A stretch of 64,000 nt of DNA from Bacteroides intestinalis. GTDB lineage: Bacteria > Bacteroidota > Bacteroidia > Bacteroidales > Bacteroidaceae. Position 1 is the stretch's first letter, and every line of letters begins with the position of its first letter. The DNA lies in contig NZ_QRZF01000016.1 in the NCBI RefSeq assembly GCF_003464595.1, forward strand, positions 74,135 through 138,134, in the 5' to 3' direction. Of this stretch, positions 57,201-64,000 are shown one piece after another. The notes under the pieces were generated by a model, which worked only from the letters and a program-made list of their open reading frames with translations, was not told the DNA's origin and did no database searches. The position numbers were made by a program, and so were the translations under genes.

Positions 57201-60001
57201 ATGGAATCGGATAATTGAAGTGTTGTACTGCTCAGGCGCTGCTTACCACTGAATATATCCAGCATCACGTAGGTATCTTTAAAGGAAGTTCCCAGACTGA
57301 ACTGTGCAGGGTGTCCGGCATCAAACTGCGTATTACGTGAATAGAACCAGACAGGCGATGTCACAGGAGGACGATTATCATTATAGGAGAAAAGCACGAT
57401 ATTTTGTTTGTAGTCAACATCCCTACCCTGATCGTCCTTTGCTGTCAGTTGCAGTTCATAAGCACCGGAAGGCAGATTCTTCCATTCCGGCAATACTACT
57501 TCCACATTGGAAGTAAACTGCCCGCTGAAACGGACTTCAGGCTTTCCATTCACAGTTTGCACCAAACGGTAATCACCTTTCACCGATACAGGCTCCATAT
57601 TCAGGTTCCGGGCTACAAAAGTCAGCCGGATGCTGTCATCCTTACAGATACGATCTTGTGTATCAACAGACAGAATCAATGAACGGTCTCCGGCAGACAA
57701 GGTCGTTACGGAAGTCTGTGTTTCACCGGCCTGATTGGTTACAGAGGCTTCTATCCGATAAGTATAGTAACCGGAAGTAACACCTTCCACACCTTGCAAC
57801 CGGACAGGAATAGAGAACATTCCGTCATCACCTATCATTACGCTACCTGAAACCAGAGAAGTAGTACTTCCATAAGCTCTCCACCACGAGAACTGGCTGC
57901 GGGTAACAGTATAATTCAATTCCAACCCCTGCAAGGGCACACCACTGAAAGAGCTTACCGTACCTTTCACCTGTACACTATCTCCTATCTGGTAAGACTC
58001 TTTCTGAGAATCGAAGACGATGTCAAATGTAGGACGTTTATATTCTTCCACTTGTACAGATGTCCAACCGTTTGCTTTTCCTGTTCTTATAGAATAAGAG
58101 CCGTTCAGGCAGGCAGTAGGAAGCACAAACTCAGTGGTAAACGAACCGAACTCATTGGTACGGACTTCTTTCTTTCCAATATTAGTATCATTCACATCGG
58201 TAAGCTCCACAGTATAAGTCTTATTGGAAAGCACCATAGCCGTATCACCACTTTGAGCATAAGCGATACCTTTTATATAAATAGTTTGTCCGGGACGATA
58301 CAAAGAGCGATCCGTCAATATCTTCACTGCTTCGGATTCTCTGTCTGTATGATTCCAGGTTCCATTAGAGTTATTATAGATATGCTGCAATGGCATTGCC
58401 GTATCAGTGCCTTTCGTGGCAACCAACGAACGGAACTGCTTATTCCACGGTAGTATCACCTTACCCGATGCATCCGTAGTTTTCTGCTCCAATACCTTGT
58501 TTTCCCTGGTTCCATAACTTGAATAGAAAGTAATCTGAACATCCGCTACAGGTTTACCGGTTTCAGCATCCAAGGTCACAACCTCATAATCTTTAGTTGA
58601 GAGAGGCATAGTCAATACTTTGAAACGAGTGAGATAAAGGTAATTCTCGGCAGTTCGCCCTTTCTTATCATCAGGTACTACCTGCACTACATAAATACCC
58701 GGTTCGTCCGGCAATAACATATGATATGTACTATCTGCCGGCAGGTAATTAGCCGGACGCAACAAAGAAAAGTGTTCCGTTTTTACTTTATGGGCATACT
58801 TCTTATAGAAAGCAGGATTAATCACCGGCATGTCCGTTGTAGTCTTCGACAGAGTAGTACGGAAGACATTCACCGTAAATCCATCCAAATTACAATGAGT
58901 AACCCTCAATTTCAGAGAATCACCGGGATAGGTAACCTTGTCTGTACTAAAGTTCAGTTGCGGCTGCAAAAGACCTTCTTTCAGCTCACGCAATGCAGAT
59001 ATCCGTTTATAGTCGGGATAAAGGTTGATGGCTTCATCACAAGTTTGCAAAGCCTTTTCATATTCACGTATATTGCGATAATAACGTGCTTTAGCTAAAT
59101 AAGCCTCTGCACACACATCACGCTTGGCATAATCTTTAATAATGCGGTCCAAGGCACGTAAATATTGGTTCGGAGCTTCACTTTCACCTTCTTTTACAGC
59201 TCGCGGACGAAGCAAAACATCTCCCTCTCTATTACGCCATTCCATATAATCCAGCATAGTCAGTACAGCAGCATCTTCCATGCCGGGCATCTTCCGATAG
59301 GTGTTTATCATCCGGTCATAAATGCCCATGATGTCTTTCTTTACCAATGAGTCCGTCTCGAACCATGAAACTTTCTGTAAAGCATCAATGGCACGTGATG
59401 CCAACAAATGATACATTTCATGATGATAGTATTCACTTGCATCCCCTAAAATTACAAAAGGAATATAAGTACGCGAAGATGTCTTCAGCAATTCTGTAGA
59501 ATCCTTCAATGCCTCTCCTGTATACTTCATCACCTGCTTCATGAAGAGGTTGCCGCTCCATTCACGAATATCTGCCGGCAAGGTTTCACCTTCCAGATCG
59601 AGCGAAGTGCGTTGCCGCAATTCCCATCGGTTATTATCTGCATAATTGGCATAGATACTTGCCACCAGTGAATTCAGTACGGCACGACTGACCGGATTTT
59701 GTTCACGCTCCGCCCATTGTTCCAGTCCTTTCAGGTTGACATAGAAACTATCAGGTGTCAGTACATTCTGAAATGTATTCCGGCACATATAGGCTTTTAA
59801 CATCTGTGGGGTATTCTTTTCCTGCTCCCCTTTCCGGAATATCTCATCCGTCAGTTTTATTACAGTTTGCGGCAAGCTCTTTTTTTGTGCTTGCTCCACT
59901 TGTTTCCACAACTTATCAAACGACTGCGCATGCAGCACGGGCATACAACCCCAAAACGCTGCTAGCAGTATTAAACTACAAATTCTTTGAATTCTTTCCA
60001 T
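54242..60001 (-). CDS. Very large alpha-2-macroglobulin-like protein with a TonB-box-like insert
   Basis: 1919 residues. Signal peptide ending near VLHAQ; a lipobox is poor. A helical N-terminal region with TPR-like segments (about 30-350) is followed by macroglobulin domains, with MG2 at ILTDRSLYRPGQTIYIKGI near 563, and an A2M C-terminal part (FFYPQLRTNEQGEISFSFTMPQ and LTRWNFRGYSHTKG near 1170-1200). Where thioester macroglobulins have CGEQ, near 1365, the sequence is QPRTDNATAW, so no thioester can form. Unusually, residues about 1075-1101 read EALVVGYGAMKNATMTGSVQ, the TonB-box pattern of SusC proteins. Bacterial macroglobulins trap proteases in the envelope; without a thioester another mode is needed. 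Function here is inferred. Confidence 0.9.
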   Translation of the reverse strand: MERIQRICSLILLAAFWGCMPVLHAQSFDKLWKQVEQAQKKSLPQTVIKLTDEIFRKGEQEKNTPQMLKAYMCRNTFQNVLTPDSFYVNLKGLEQWAEREQNPVSRAVLNSLVASIYANYADNNRWELRQRTSLDLEGETLPADIREWSGNLFMKQVMKYTGEALKDSTELLKTSSRTYIPFVILGDASEYYHHEMYHLLASRAIDALQKVSWFETDSLVKKDIMGIYDRMINTYRKMPGMEDAAVLTMLDYMEWRNREGDVLLRPRAVKEGESEAPNQYLRALDRIIKDYAKRDVCAEAYLAKARYYRNIREYEKALQTCDEAINLYPDYKRISALRELKEGLLQPQLNFSTDKVTYPGDSLKLRVTHCNLDGFTVNVFRTTLSKTTTDMPVINPAFYKKYAHKVKTEHFSLLRPANYLPADSTYHMLLPDEPGIYVVQVVPDDKKGRTAENYLYLTRFKVLTMPLSTKDYEVVTLDAETGKPVADVQITFYSSYGTRENKVLEQKTTDASGKVILPWNKQFRSLVATKGTDTAMPLQHIYNNSNGTWNHTDRESEAVKILTDRSLYRPGQTIYIKGIAYAQSGDTAMVLSNKTYTVELTDVNDTNIGKKEVRTNEFGSFTTEFVLPTACLNGSYSIRTGKANGWTSVQVEEYKRPTFDIVFDSQKESYQIGDSVQVKGTVSSFSGVPLQGLELNYTVTRSQFSWWRAYGSTTSLVSGSVMIGDDGMFSIPVRLQGVEGVTSGYYTYRIEASVTNQAGETQTSVTTLSAGDRSLILSVDTQDRICKDDSIRLTFVARNLNMEPVSVKGDYRLVQTVNGKPEVRFSGQFTSNVEVVLPEWKNLPSGAYELQLTAKDDQGRDVDYKQNIVLFSYNDNRPPVTSPVWFYSRNTQFDAGHPAQFSLGTSFKDTYVMLDIFSGKQRLSSTTLQLSDSIVRFDVPYKEEYGDGIEYLFAFVKDGELYFEKVDLQKRRPDKELTMKWDVFRDKLRPGQEEEWRLTIKTPQGTPADAEMLATMYDASLDKIYPNRQIFYVNYSRFVPQIYWSYGYTGSVYYSCYFPMRDWKVPPFVYDTFYSEEGVQEALVVGYGAMKNATMTGSVQVRGLASPRMKEMVAEDSSADVADMVFEEEMVSTEETGAAVELGDAPELRTNFAETAFFYPQLRTNEQGEISFSFTMPQSLTRWNFRGYSHTKGMMIGKLDASTVTVKEFMLSPNMPRFVRVGDKTSIAATITNLTGKALKGTTKFVLFDPMTDKVISTQRQSFTVEAGKTVPVSFRFTVTDKQDMLGVRMIADGGTFSDGEQHLLPVLSDKEYITETLAMPIRGEETRTFSLDSLFNNNSRTATDRRLTVEFTGNPAWYAVQALPVLSQPRTDNATAWAAAYYANSLASYIANSQPRIKAVFDSWRMQGGKKETFLSQLQKNQDVKNILLEESPWLLEATTEADQQARIATLFDLNNLANNNITTLTRLKELQDADGAWSWYKGMSGSRNMTGYITELLVRLPLLTGQKNSGDALSMQQAAFKYLHQQALEEYKSIRKAEKDGAKITTLSHPAMTYLYLVAISGEKVPAANEAAYSYFLSKVGKNLNTAEMGMKAQSAIILLKAGRTAEANEFIASIKEHLVQTNEQGAYFAFNEKPFRWGMQPIPVHVEVMEALRLAGGNDALVEEMKLWLLKQKQTTSWNSPVATADAVYALLCQGSDLLVTRGDVRIVLGNKVLETYSPAKTTVPGLGYIKESFAQGSPELRAKSITVEKRDAGIAWGAVYAQYLSPISDVKQQGGELAVEKKLYVERTLATGKKELQPVTATTQLAVGDKVVSRLTIRLDRAMDFVQLKDQRGAYFEPVNSLSGYRWNGGIGYYVEIEDASTNFFFDSLSKGVYVLEYSYRVARSGQYEAGLATIQCAYAPEYAAHSASMKVEVE

Positions 60002-60102
60002 AGATATTATTCTATTAGTCTTTGTACTAACAACAAAGTAAGGGAATAAAGTTTAAACAAAAGCTGATTTTTATATAAAAAAGCTTTCAAGGGGATATAA
60101 AA

Positions 60103-60141
60103 GAAGCGAGGAATACGTTTTCTGGACATACTCCTCGCTTC
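60103..60141 (-). terminator. Terminator of the small peptide operon
   Basis: GAAGCGAGGAATACG at 60103-60117 pairs with CATACTCCTCGCTTC at 60127-60141 (one mismatch), followed on the minus strand by TTTTAT. It closes the two-peptide unit before the macroglobulin gene. Confidence 0.85.
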
Positions 60142-60165
60142 ATCAAGTTTAGTTAAAATGCTTTC

Positions 60166-60258
60166 TTATTTCTTCAGGGTATAACCCATCATCAACATCT
60201 CATTCCGACCTACTTCGGCGAGAATGTTTCTCCATGTTTTAAAAATCTTTTTTTTCAT
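60166..60258 (-). CDS. Small peptide gene B, 30 residues
   Basis: Encodes MKKKIFKTWRNILAEVGR followed by NEMLMMGYTLKK. An AAGG lies about 5 bases before the start. The N-terminus (KKIFK) and a late G-Y-[ST] are shared with peptide A encoded 58 bases upstream on the same strand. No signal peptide, and no known family recognised. It is strongly basic with an amphipathic-looking helix. It could be a small regulatory protein, a signalling peptide or a leader peptide. The short length makes the call uncertain, but the ribosome site, the conserved pair and the flanking promoter and terminator favour translation. Confidence 0.6.
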   Translation of the reverse strand: MKKKIFKTWRNILAEVGRNEMLMMGYTLKK

Positions 60259-60316
60259 AACCTTAAAAATTAAACTAATACCTAAAAATCAAATACACAC
60301 AATCTAAAAGAGGGGT

Positions 60317-60394
60317 TTAGTAAATTGTTGAATAACCCCAAACATGCTTATCAGCCTCGCTGATGTGCTTAAAAATTTTCTTTAACGTTTTCAT
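60317..60394 (-). CDS. Small peptide gene A, 25 residues
   Basis: Encodes MKTLKKIFKHISEADK followed by HVWGYSTIY. A near-perfect ribosome-binding site AAGGAGGATAAC lies just before the start, far better than those of most genes in this window. The N-terminus (KKIFK) and a late G-Y-[ST] are shared with peptide B. It lies about 50 bases downstream of the predicted transcript start. No transporter, peptidase or modification enzyme is adjacent, so a modified peptide product is not implied. No known family recognised. Confidence 0.65.
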   Translation of the reverse strand: MKTLKKIFKHISEADKHVWGYSTIY

Positions 60395-60436
60395 TTTGTT
60401 ATCCTCCTTAAAAAATCTTGTTATCCTATTAAATAC

Positions 60437-60512
60437 ATGTTTTATAACACAAAAATAATACCTTTGTTTAGAACAAACAGCAATATTTGGCAGAAAAGTA
60501 TGTTTTATAACA
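60437..60512 (-). promoter_or_regulatory. Promoter and operator region of the peptide operon
   Basis: The minus strand has an exact -7 box TATTTTTG at 60457-60450. A perfect palindrome TTTGTT-CTA-AACAAA (minus-strand reading) lies at 60477-60463, between the -33 and -7 positions. An exact 13-bp repeat, ATGTTTTATAACA on the plus strand, itself nearly palindromic, flanks these at 60437-60449 and 60500-60512. The TTTG at 60477-60474 is only 16 bases from the -7 box, so its role as a -33 element is uncertain. Confidence 0.6.
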
Positions 60513-60622
60513 TATTTCTTGATCTATATCAAAAATAAGAAGATCAAACAAGGAGGGAAGTGGAAAAAATGGCAGAAAAAGGAAAGAGTGACAAGGTATG
60601 GGACAATATGACAGAAAAAGAG

Positions 60623-60651
60623 TGAGGCTGTCTCCCACTGGGGACAGCCTC
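60623..60651 (-). terminator. Second, strong terminator after the surface lipoprotein gene
   Basis: TGAGGCTGTC at 60623-60632, extended by TCC, pairs with GGGACAGCCTCA ending at 60651. On the minus strand it is followed by CTCTTTTTC. It isolates the peptide operon from the lipoprotein gene upstream. Confidence 0.85.
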
Positions 60652-60728
60652 ACACAACAACATTTTACTTTTCACGATGGTGAAAAAAAGGACTATTCTT
60701 CACAGAGTAGTTGTATCATTCCAAAAAA

Positions 60729-60755
60729 AGTATGCCCCGAAGGACATACTCTTTT
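60729..60755 (-). terminator. Terminator of the surface lipoprotein gene
   Basis: AGTATGTCC and GGGCATACT (minus-strand reading) pair around a TTCG loop, followed by seven T residues. It lies about 20 bases after the stop. Confidence 0.88.
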
Positions 60756-60773
60756 TAATTATTACTATTCTAA

Positions 60774-63692
60774 TTAGTTATTAGTGATAGTAGAGGCTAC
60801 AGGAACAGTGATGAATCCTGTCTTGATAGTACCCCAACCATAGTCTACAGTAACCTTAACATAGATGTTGAATGCAGACACCTTAGTACCGTTGTTCTTG
60901 TAGGTGATGAAACCATACTTAGAAGTCTTAGCGTCAGCACCAGTACCCATCGTCAGATTAGTGTAGTCTGCTTTCAGTTCTACTGTTACAGGAACACCTT
61001 GGCGAACACCATTCAAATCACACTCTGCATTATCTACATCAGCAGTAATCTTGAATGGGCCATAGAAATCCCAGTAGTTAGTATAATCGCTAAACTCACG
61101 ATTACGCCAGTCATAAGGAGCAATCAAGTCTTCCAGACGGATGAATGAGCCCTTTTCACCGAAGTCAACAGCATCGATAAAGTTGTCTGCTGCTTTTTCA
61201 GCGATGTTAACCGGACGGATGAAGTTAGCTTGGAAGTGATCCTTACCATCGAATGTGATAGTCACTACCTTAGTTGCGTCATCACATACACGACCTGTAG
61301 CACCAATATAAGTGTACATTGCACCTGTGTTCAACAGTTCTTTAGCAATCTTACTGTTCTTGTTATATGTAACAGTATTAGGATTAGTTGTTCCAGAATT
61401 GTCAATAGTAGCTACAGTTTCTGCTGCTGCAGTACCCACTTTTGCATATAGAGTCAAGCCATCTGCACTAGTAGTGAATGTTACGTTGATATCACCAATC
61501 TTAGTAATAGTCTTAATGTCATCAGCACAGAAGAAATATTGGATACCAGTTACAGCCTTATCAAGTTTCAATACACCCGGAGTTCCTTCTGTACTATTCT
61601 TCGGCCAAGTAGTGAACGGAGAGTTCAGGTCATTGGTAAATGTACAGTTATTAGGATCTGTATCAGATGTACTAGTCGGTACAGCAACATTAAACTTAGT
61701 ATAAGTCTTAGTATCATTCCAGTAGTTAGAAATGAAGTCAGCTTTTTCAACGTTATAAGACTTCTTGATATCATCAACCTTAGTAGTCAATAACAATTCA
61801 ACATAAGCACCAGTTTGACCTGCACCAGCATAGTATCTTACACGATGTGTCAAAGCCTTATCTGCATTAGCCCACAATACATCCTTAGCAATAGTCCACT
61901 TGATTACATGAGTAGCTTGAGTTTCAGCATCGGTAGTTTCTACACAAGAACCAAGGTCTGCCGGAGTCAGGCTTGCTCCATAATCGAAGAAGTACGGATA
62001 AGTAGTATGGAACTCATCTTTACTCATTCCAATTTCATTGTATACTTGAACGTTCATATCCTTAACGGTTGACAAGCGTTCAGCAGGAGTCATAACACAA
62101 TCGTACTTGAAGTTTTCAATAGTTAACTCATATTGATTAGTAGGAACTACCTTACCTGCAATATATACCTTAATATATGCTACTTTCACAATATTGTTAC
62201 CGTGCATCAAACGAACACGTACAATCGGAGTACGTCCGATAGCAGCAGGACCTTCTGTTTCATATACTTTCGGAGTCAGAACGCCATCAGCCAAAGTGAT
62301 AAAATCAGCCTGATCTGTAACAGGATTACCTACCTTGTAATTCTTAACTACATCGAATTCAAAATTCAAACCAAGCTTCTTCAAATCAGCAACGTTAATC
62401 TCGTCACCACCCAAGCAAGCAAGTTCATGAGCTTCAACACATCCATTCAAATCCAAAGATGAATTGTAAACTACAACTGTATCGCAAATTAGTTTAGATG
62501 CAGCCTCAGTTGATCCTTCAGACCAAACAATATTCTTATTATAAGCATTAGCATCAGCTGTACCAATAAGAGTTCTATAATGCTCATCTTTATTTGCAAT
62601 ACCTTTCTTAGCAGCTTCAGCAGCAGGATCAGCAATAGCTAAATCATTCAAATCTTTTTTGAAAACAGTAGCATAGTCAGAAGTGATATTTTCACCATTT
62701 TCCTTTTCTACATTCAAAGCAAGAACAGAAATCTTGTTACCAGTTGCAGCAATACCAGTGATATCAACTTTTACTTTCAAGATACCATCCTTGAATGAAA
62801 CGAATTCCGGAGTTGCATTAAAGTCTTTAGAAGCAGCAGCACGTGAAGTTATATAATCTACATCCTTCTTAACAATGAAAGAAAGTTTGTCTTTCAACTC
62901 TTCAACATTAGCATTAGAAGGATTTACATGATATTCAACTTCAACAACAGGATTGATCGTTGTAGCAGTAGCAGCAAGTGTAGCCTTTTCCGTCTTAGAA
63001 TCTTTGTTACCCAAAGTTAAAGCTTTGTAAGCATAAGAGTCATAAGTGAAGCCTTGTACACCATCAACGTAAACTTGAGGTATAAAAACTAAACTGCGTA
63101 AATTGTTATTCTTAGAAATGGTAACCTGTCCCATTGTTCCGTCTGCCATCTTTACATTATAAAGAATGACATCGGTACCGTTATCAACAGCAGTAATACC
63201 TGTACCTTTCCATGCAATAGTTGTATGCTCTTTGAGCGTACCATCACCATTGTAGATGTCAAAGAATCCAGTTTCAGCATTGGGAACATAGTAGCAACCG
63301 TCAGCACCAGCAGCACCTTCAGAACCATCAGAGCCATCTGCTCCATCTTTACCAACAGCCTTATAGTCTTGTTTTACATTGTCTTTGTACCAATAACCAT
63401 CGCTTCCGATAGTCCAAGCTGCAGCGTTTGTGCCATTAGTACCATTCTTAATTTCATAAGAATTGCCATTACTTAAAGTAATAGTAATGCCATCTGTACC
63501 TTTAGCAACATTTGTAATAACGCTACCGTTCGAGATCAGAGTGTTAATCTGCTCTATGGCCTTAGCGTTCTCATCAATCTGTTTCTGCAAGTTTTCGATG
63601 TCATCATCATAGTCCTTACAAGACGTAAATGTCCCCACAGAGCCAATCATTAAAGCCCCGAACAGGATTGCACTTAGAAATTTTTTGTTCAT
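60774..63692 (-). CDS. Large surface lipoprotein of the S-layer-like/PL29-N-terminal type
   Basis: 972 residues. Signal peptide and lipobox FTSCKDYDDD (Cys near 25), a short coiled coil (IENLQKQIDENAKAIEQINTL, in part KQIDENAKAIEQI), then a GITITLSNGNSYEIKNG segment and a collagen-like Gly-x-y stretch (KDGADGSDGSEGAAGADG), then about 800 residues of beta-rich sequence with Ig-like or bacterial surface-layer look. The start SCKDYDDD plus coiled coil is typical of very abundant Bacteroides surface proteins, including, as I recall, the phase-variable S-layer family of B. thetaiotaomicron. No catalytic motif is seen. It ends at a double terminator, and its upstream region reaches the window edge. 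Confidence 0.8.
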   Translation of the reverse strand: MNKKFLSAILFGALMIGSVGTFTSCKDYDDDIENLQKQIDENAKAIEQINTLISNGSVITNVAKGTDGITITLSNGNSYEIKNGTNGTNAAAWTIGSDGYWYKDNVKQDYKAVGKDGADGSDGSEGAAGADGCYYVPNAETGFFDIYNGDGTLKEHTTIAWKGTGITAVDNGTDVILYNVKMADGTMGQVTISKNNNLRSLVFIPQVYVDGVQGFTYDSYAYKALTLGNKDSKTEKATLAATATTINPVVEVEYHVNPSNANVEELKDKLSFIVKKDVDYITSRAAASKDFNATPEFVSFKDGILKVKVDITGIAATGNKISVLALNVEKENGENITSDYATVFKKDLNDLAIADPAAEAAKKGIANKDEHYRTLIGTADANAYNKNIVWSEGSTEAASKLICDTVVVYNSSLDLNGCVEAHELACLGGDEINVADLKKLGLNFEFDVVKNYKVGNPVTDQADFITLADGVLTPKVYETEGPAAIGRTPIVRVRLMHGNNIVKVAYIKVYIAGKVVPTNQYELTIENFKYDCVMTPAERLSTVKDMNVQVYNEIGMSKDEFHTTYPYFFDYGASLTPADLGSCVETTDAETQATHVIKWTIAKDVLWANADKALTHRVRYYAGAGQTGAYVELLLTTKVDDIKKSYNVEKADFISNYWNDTKTYTKFNVAVPTSTSDTDPNNCTFTNDLNSPFTTWPKNSTEGTPGVLKLDKAVTGIQYFFCADDIKTITKIGDINVTFTTSADGLTLYAKVGTAAAETVATIDNSGTTNPNTVTYNKNSKIAKELLNTGAMYTYIGATGRVCDDATKVVTITFDGKDHFQANFIRPVNIAEKAADNFIDAVDFGEKGSFIRLEDLIAPYDWRNREFSDYTNYWDFYGPFKITADVDNAECDLNGVRQGVPVTVELKADYTNLTMGTGADAKTSKYGFITYKNNGTKVSAFNIYVKVTVDYGWGTIKTGFITVPVASTITNN

Positions 63693-64000
63693 AATAAAAA
63701 AACTTTAAATTTATAAATTTAAAAAATAAAGAATAATAATAGTCTAATTAACAATGCTTATTTCATTTAACATTACCTACCTTATTTAGCCGTTACTTTA
63801 TAGGTAATAAAATCTCGTTAAATCCGTTAACATTCAAGGAATAATGGCCATAGGAAGGCTATTTGGTGGGAGATGAGAAAATGTATCAGTATGAATATGT
63901 GAGAGAAAAAAGTAGTTCCTAAAAGGAGACATGGAAAAAGGAGAAAAGAAGATTTAAAAAAAGACAAGAAGACAAAAATCGAATGTAAAACACTGATTAC
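63693..64000. other. Leader and upstream region of the surface lipoprotein gene
   Basis: About 308 AT-rich bases with no reading frame of note. A perfect inverted repeat ATTACCTA / TAGGTAAT lies at 63772-63779 and 63801-63808, with 21 bases between. No clear TAnnTTTG box was found on the minus strand, so the promoter may be beyond or of another type. Confidence 0.4.

Noticed and set aside
60569-60625. An 18-codon plus-strand frame with AAGGAGGG upstream, ending at a hairpin
   Set aside because: The ribosome-like site is 11 bases away in a purine-rich stretch, there is no plus-strand promoter with both boxes, and the hairpin has its T-run on the minus strand, so it is the terminator of the lipoprotein gene.
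63772-63808. Invertible promoter of the surface lipoprotein
   Set aside because: Only 21 bases lie between the repeats and no promoter boxes are in them; reported only as a weak inverted repeat.

Overview
The window looks like chromosomal DNA of a gut Bacteroides species or close relative. The evidence is a SusC/SusD pair in a pectin-utilisation locus, promoters of the TAnnTTTG type, an 11-gene complex I operon with a nuoC-nuoD fusion and no nuoE, nuoF or nuoG, a fused murF-alr gene, a GSCFA-domain protein and many Bacteroidota-style surface lipoproteins and TonB-dependent receptors. No rRNA, tRNA, CRISPR array, insertion sequence or phage was recognised.

Layout. 1-11930 is a pectin utilisation locus. 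It holds a SusD (cut by the window edge), a SusC, a CE7 acetylesterase, a CE12-CE8 fusion esterase, a KdgF-like cupin, a second CE8 pectin methylesterase, a GH105 unsaturated uronyl hydrolase and an ExuT-like hexuronate transporter. Together they would deacetylate and demethylate pectin, hydrolyse the unsaturated oligosaccharides made by lyases encoded elsewhere, linearise the unsaturated uronate and import hexuronate. 11931-12255 may hold one or two small RNAs on the minus strand. 12256-21285 reads leftward: an S24/HTH repressor, a GSCFA protein, MurF-Alr, TatA, TatC and a Dna2-like nuclease-helicase. 21799-26636 holds dxs, trkA and trkH. 26708-37482 holds a small secreted protein and then nuoA-B-CD-H-I-J-K-L-M-N, closed by a strong terminator. 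37508-45189 holds a cytoplasmic PAS/GAF histidine kinase and a TonB receptor paired with a beta-helix lipoprotein. 45352-48605 holds a YbdG-like MscS channel and an AAA ATPase plus DUF4435 pair that resembles the PARIS defence system. 48645-54199 holds a periplasmic-sensor histidine kinase, an EamA permease, MeaB and a DUF1573 protein. 54242-60001 encodes a very large alpha-2-macroglobulin-like protein. 60103-60512 holds what looks like a self-contained operon for two tiny related peptides. 60774-63692 encodes a large surface lipoprotein.

Two kinds of intergenic structure recur and are not explained by ordinary annotation. One is a family of hairpins whose arms are short tandem repeats of 7 or 8 bp around a related GC-richer core. 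They sit right at stop codons, often inside operons (tatA/tatC, trkA/trkH, three places in nuo, the AAA/DUF4435 pair, around meaB). The other is a set of arrays with an exact 22-bp period in which every unit is itself palindromic, although the sequence differs completely from locus to locus (7771, 21460, 45220). A related 11-bp-period hairpin lies at 5409. These, the peptide operon, and a TonB-box-like segment inside the macroglobulin protein are the most unusual things seen.
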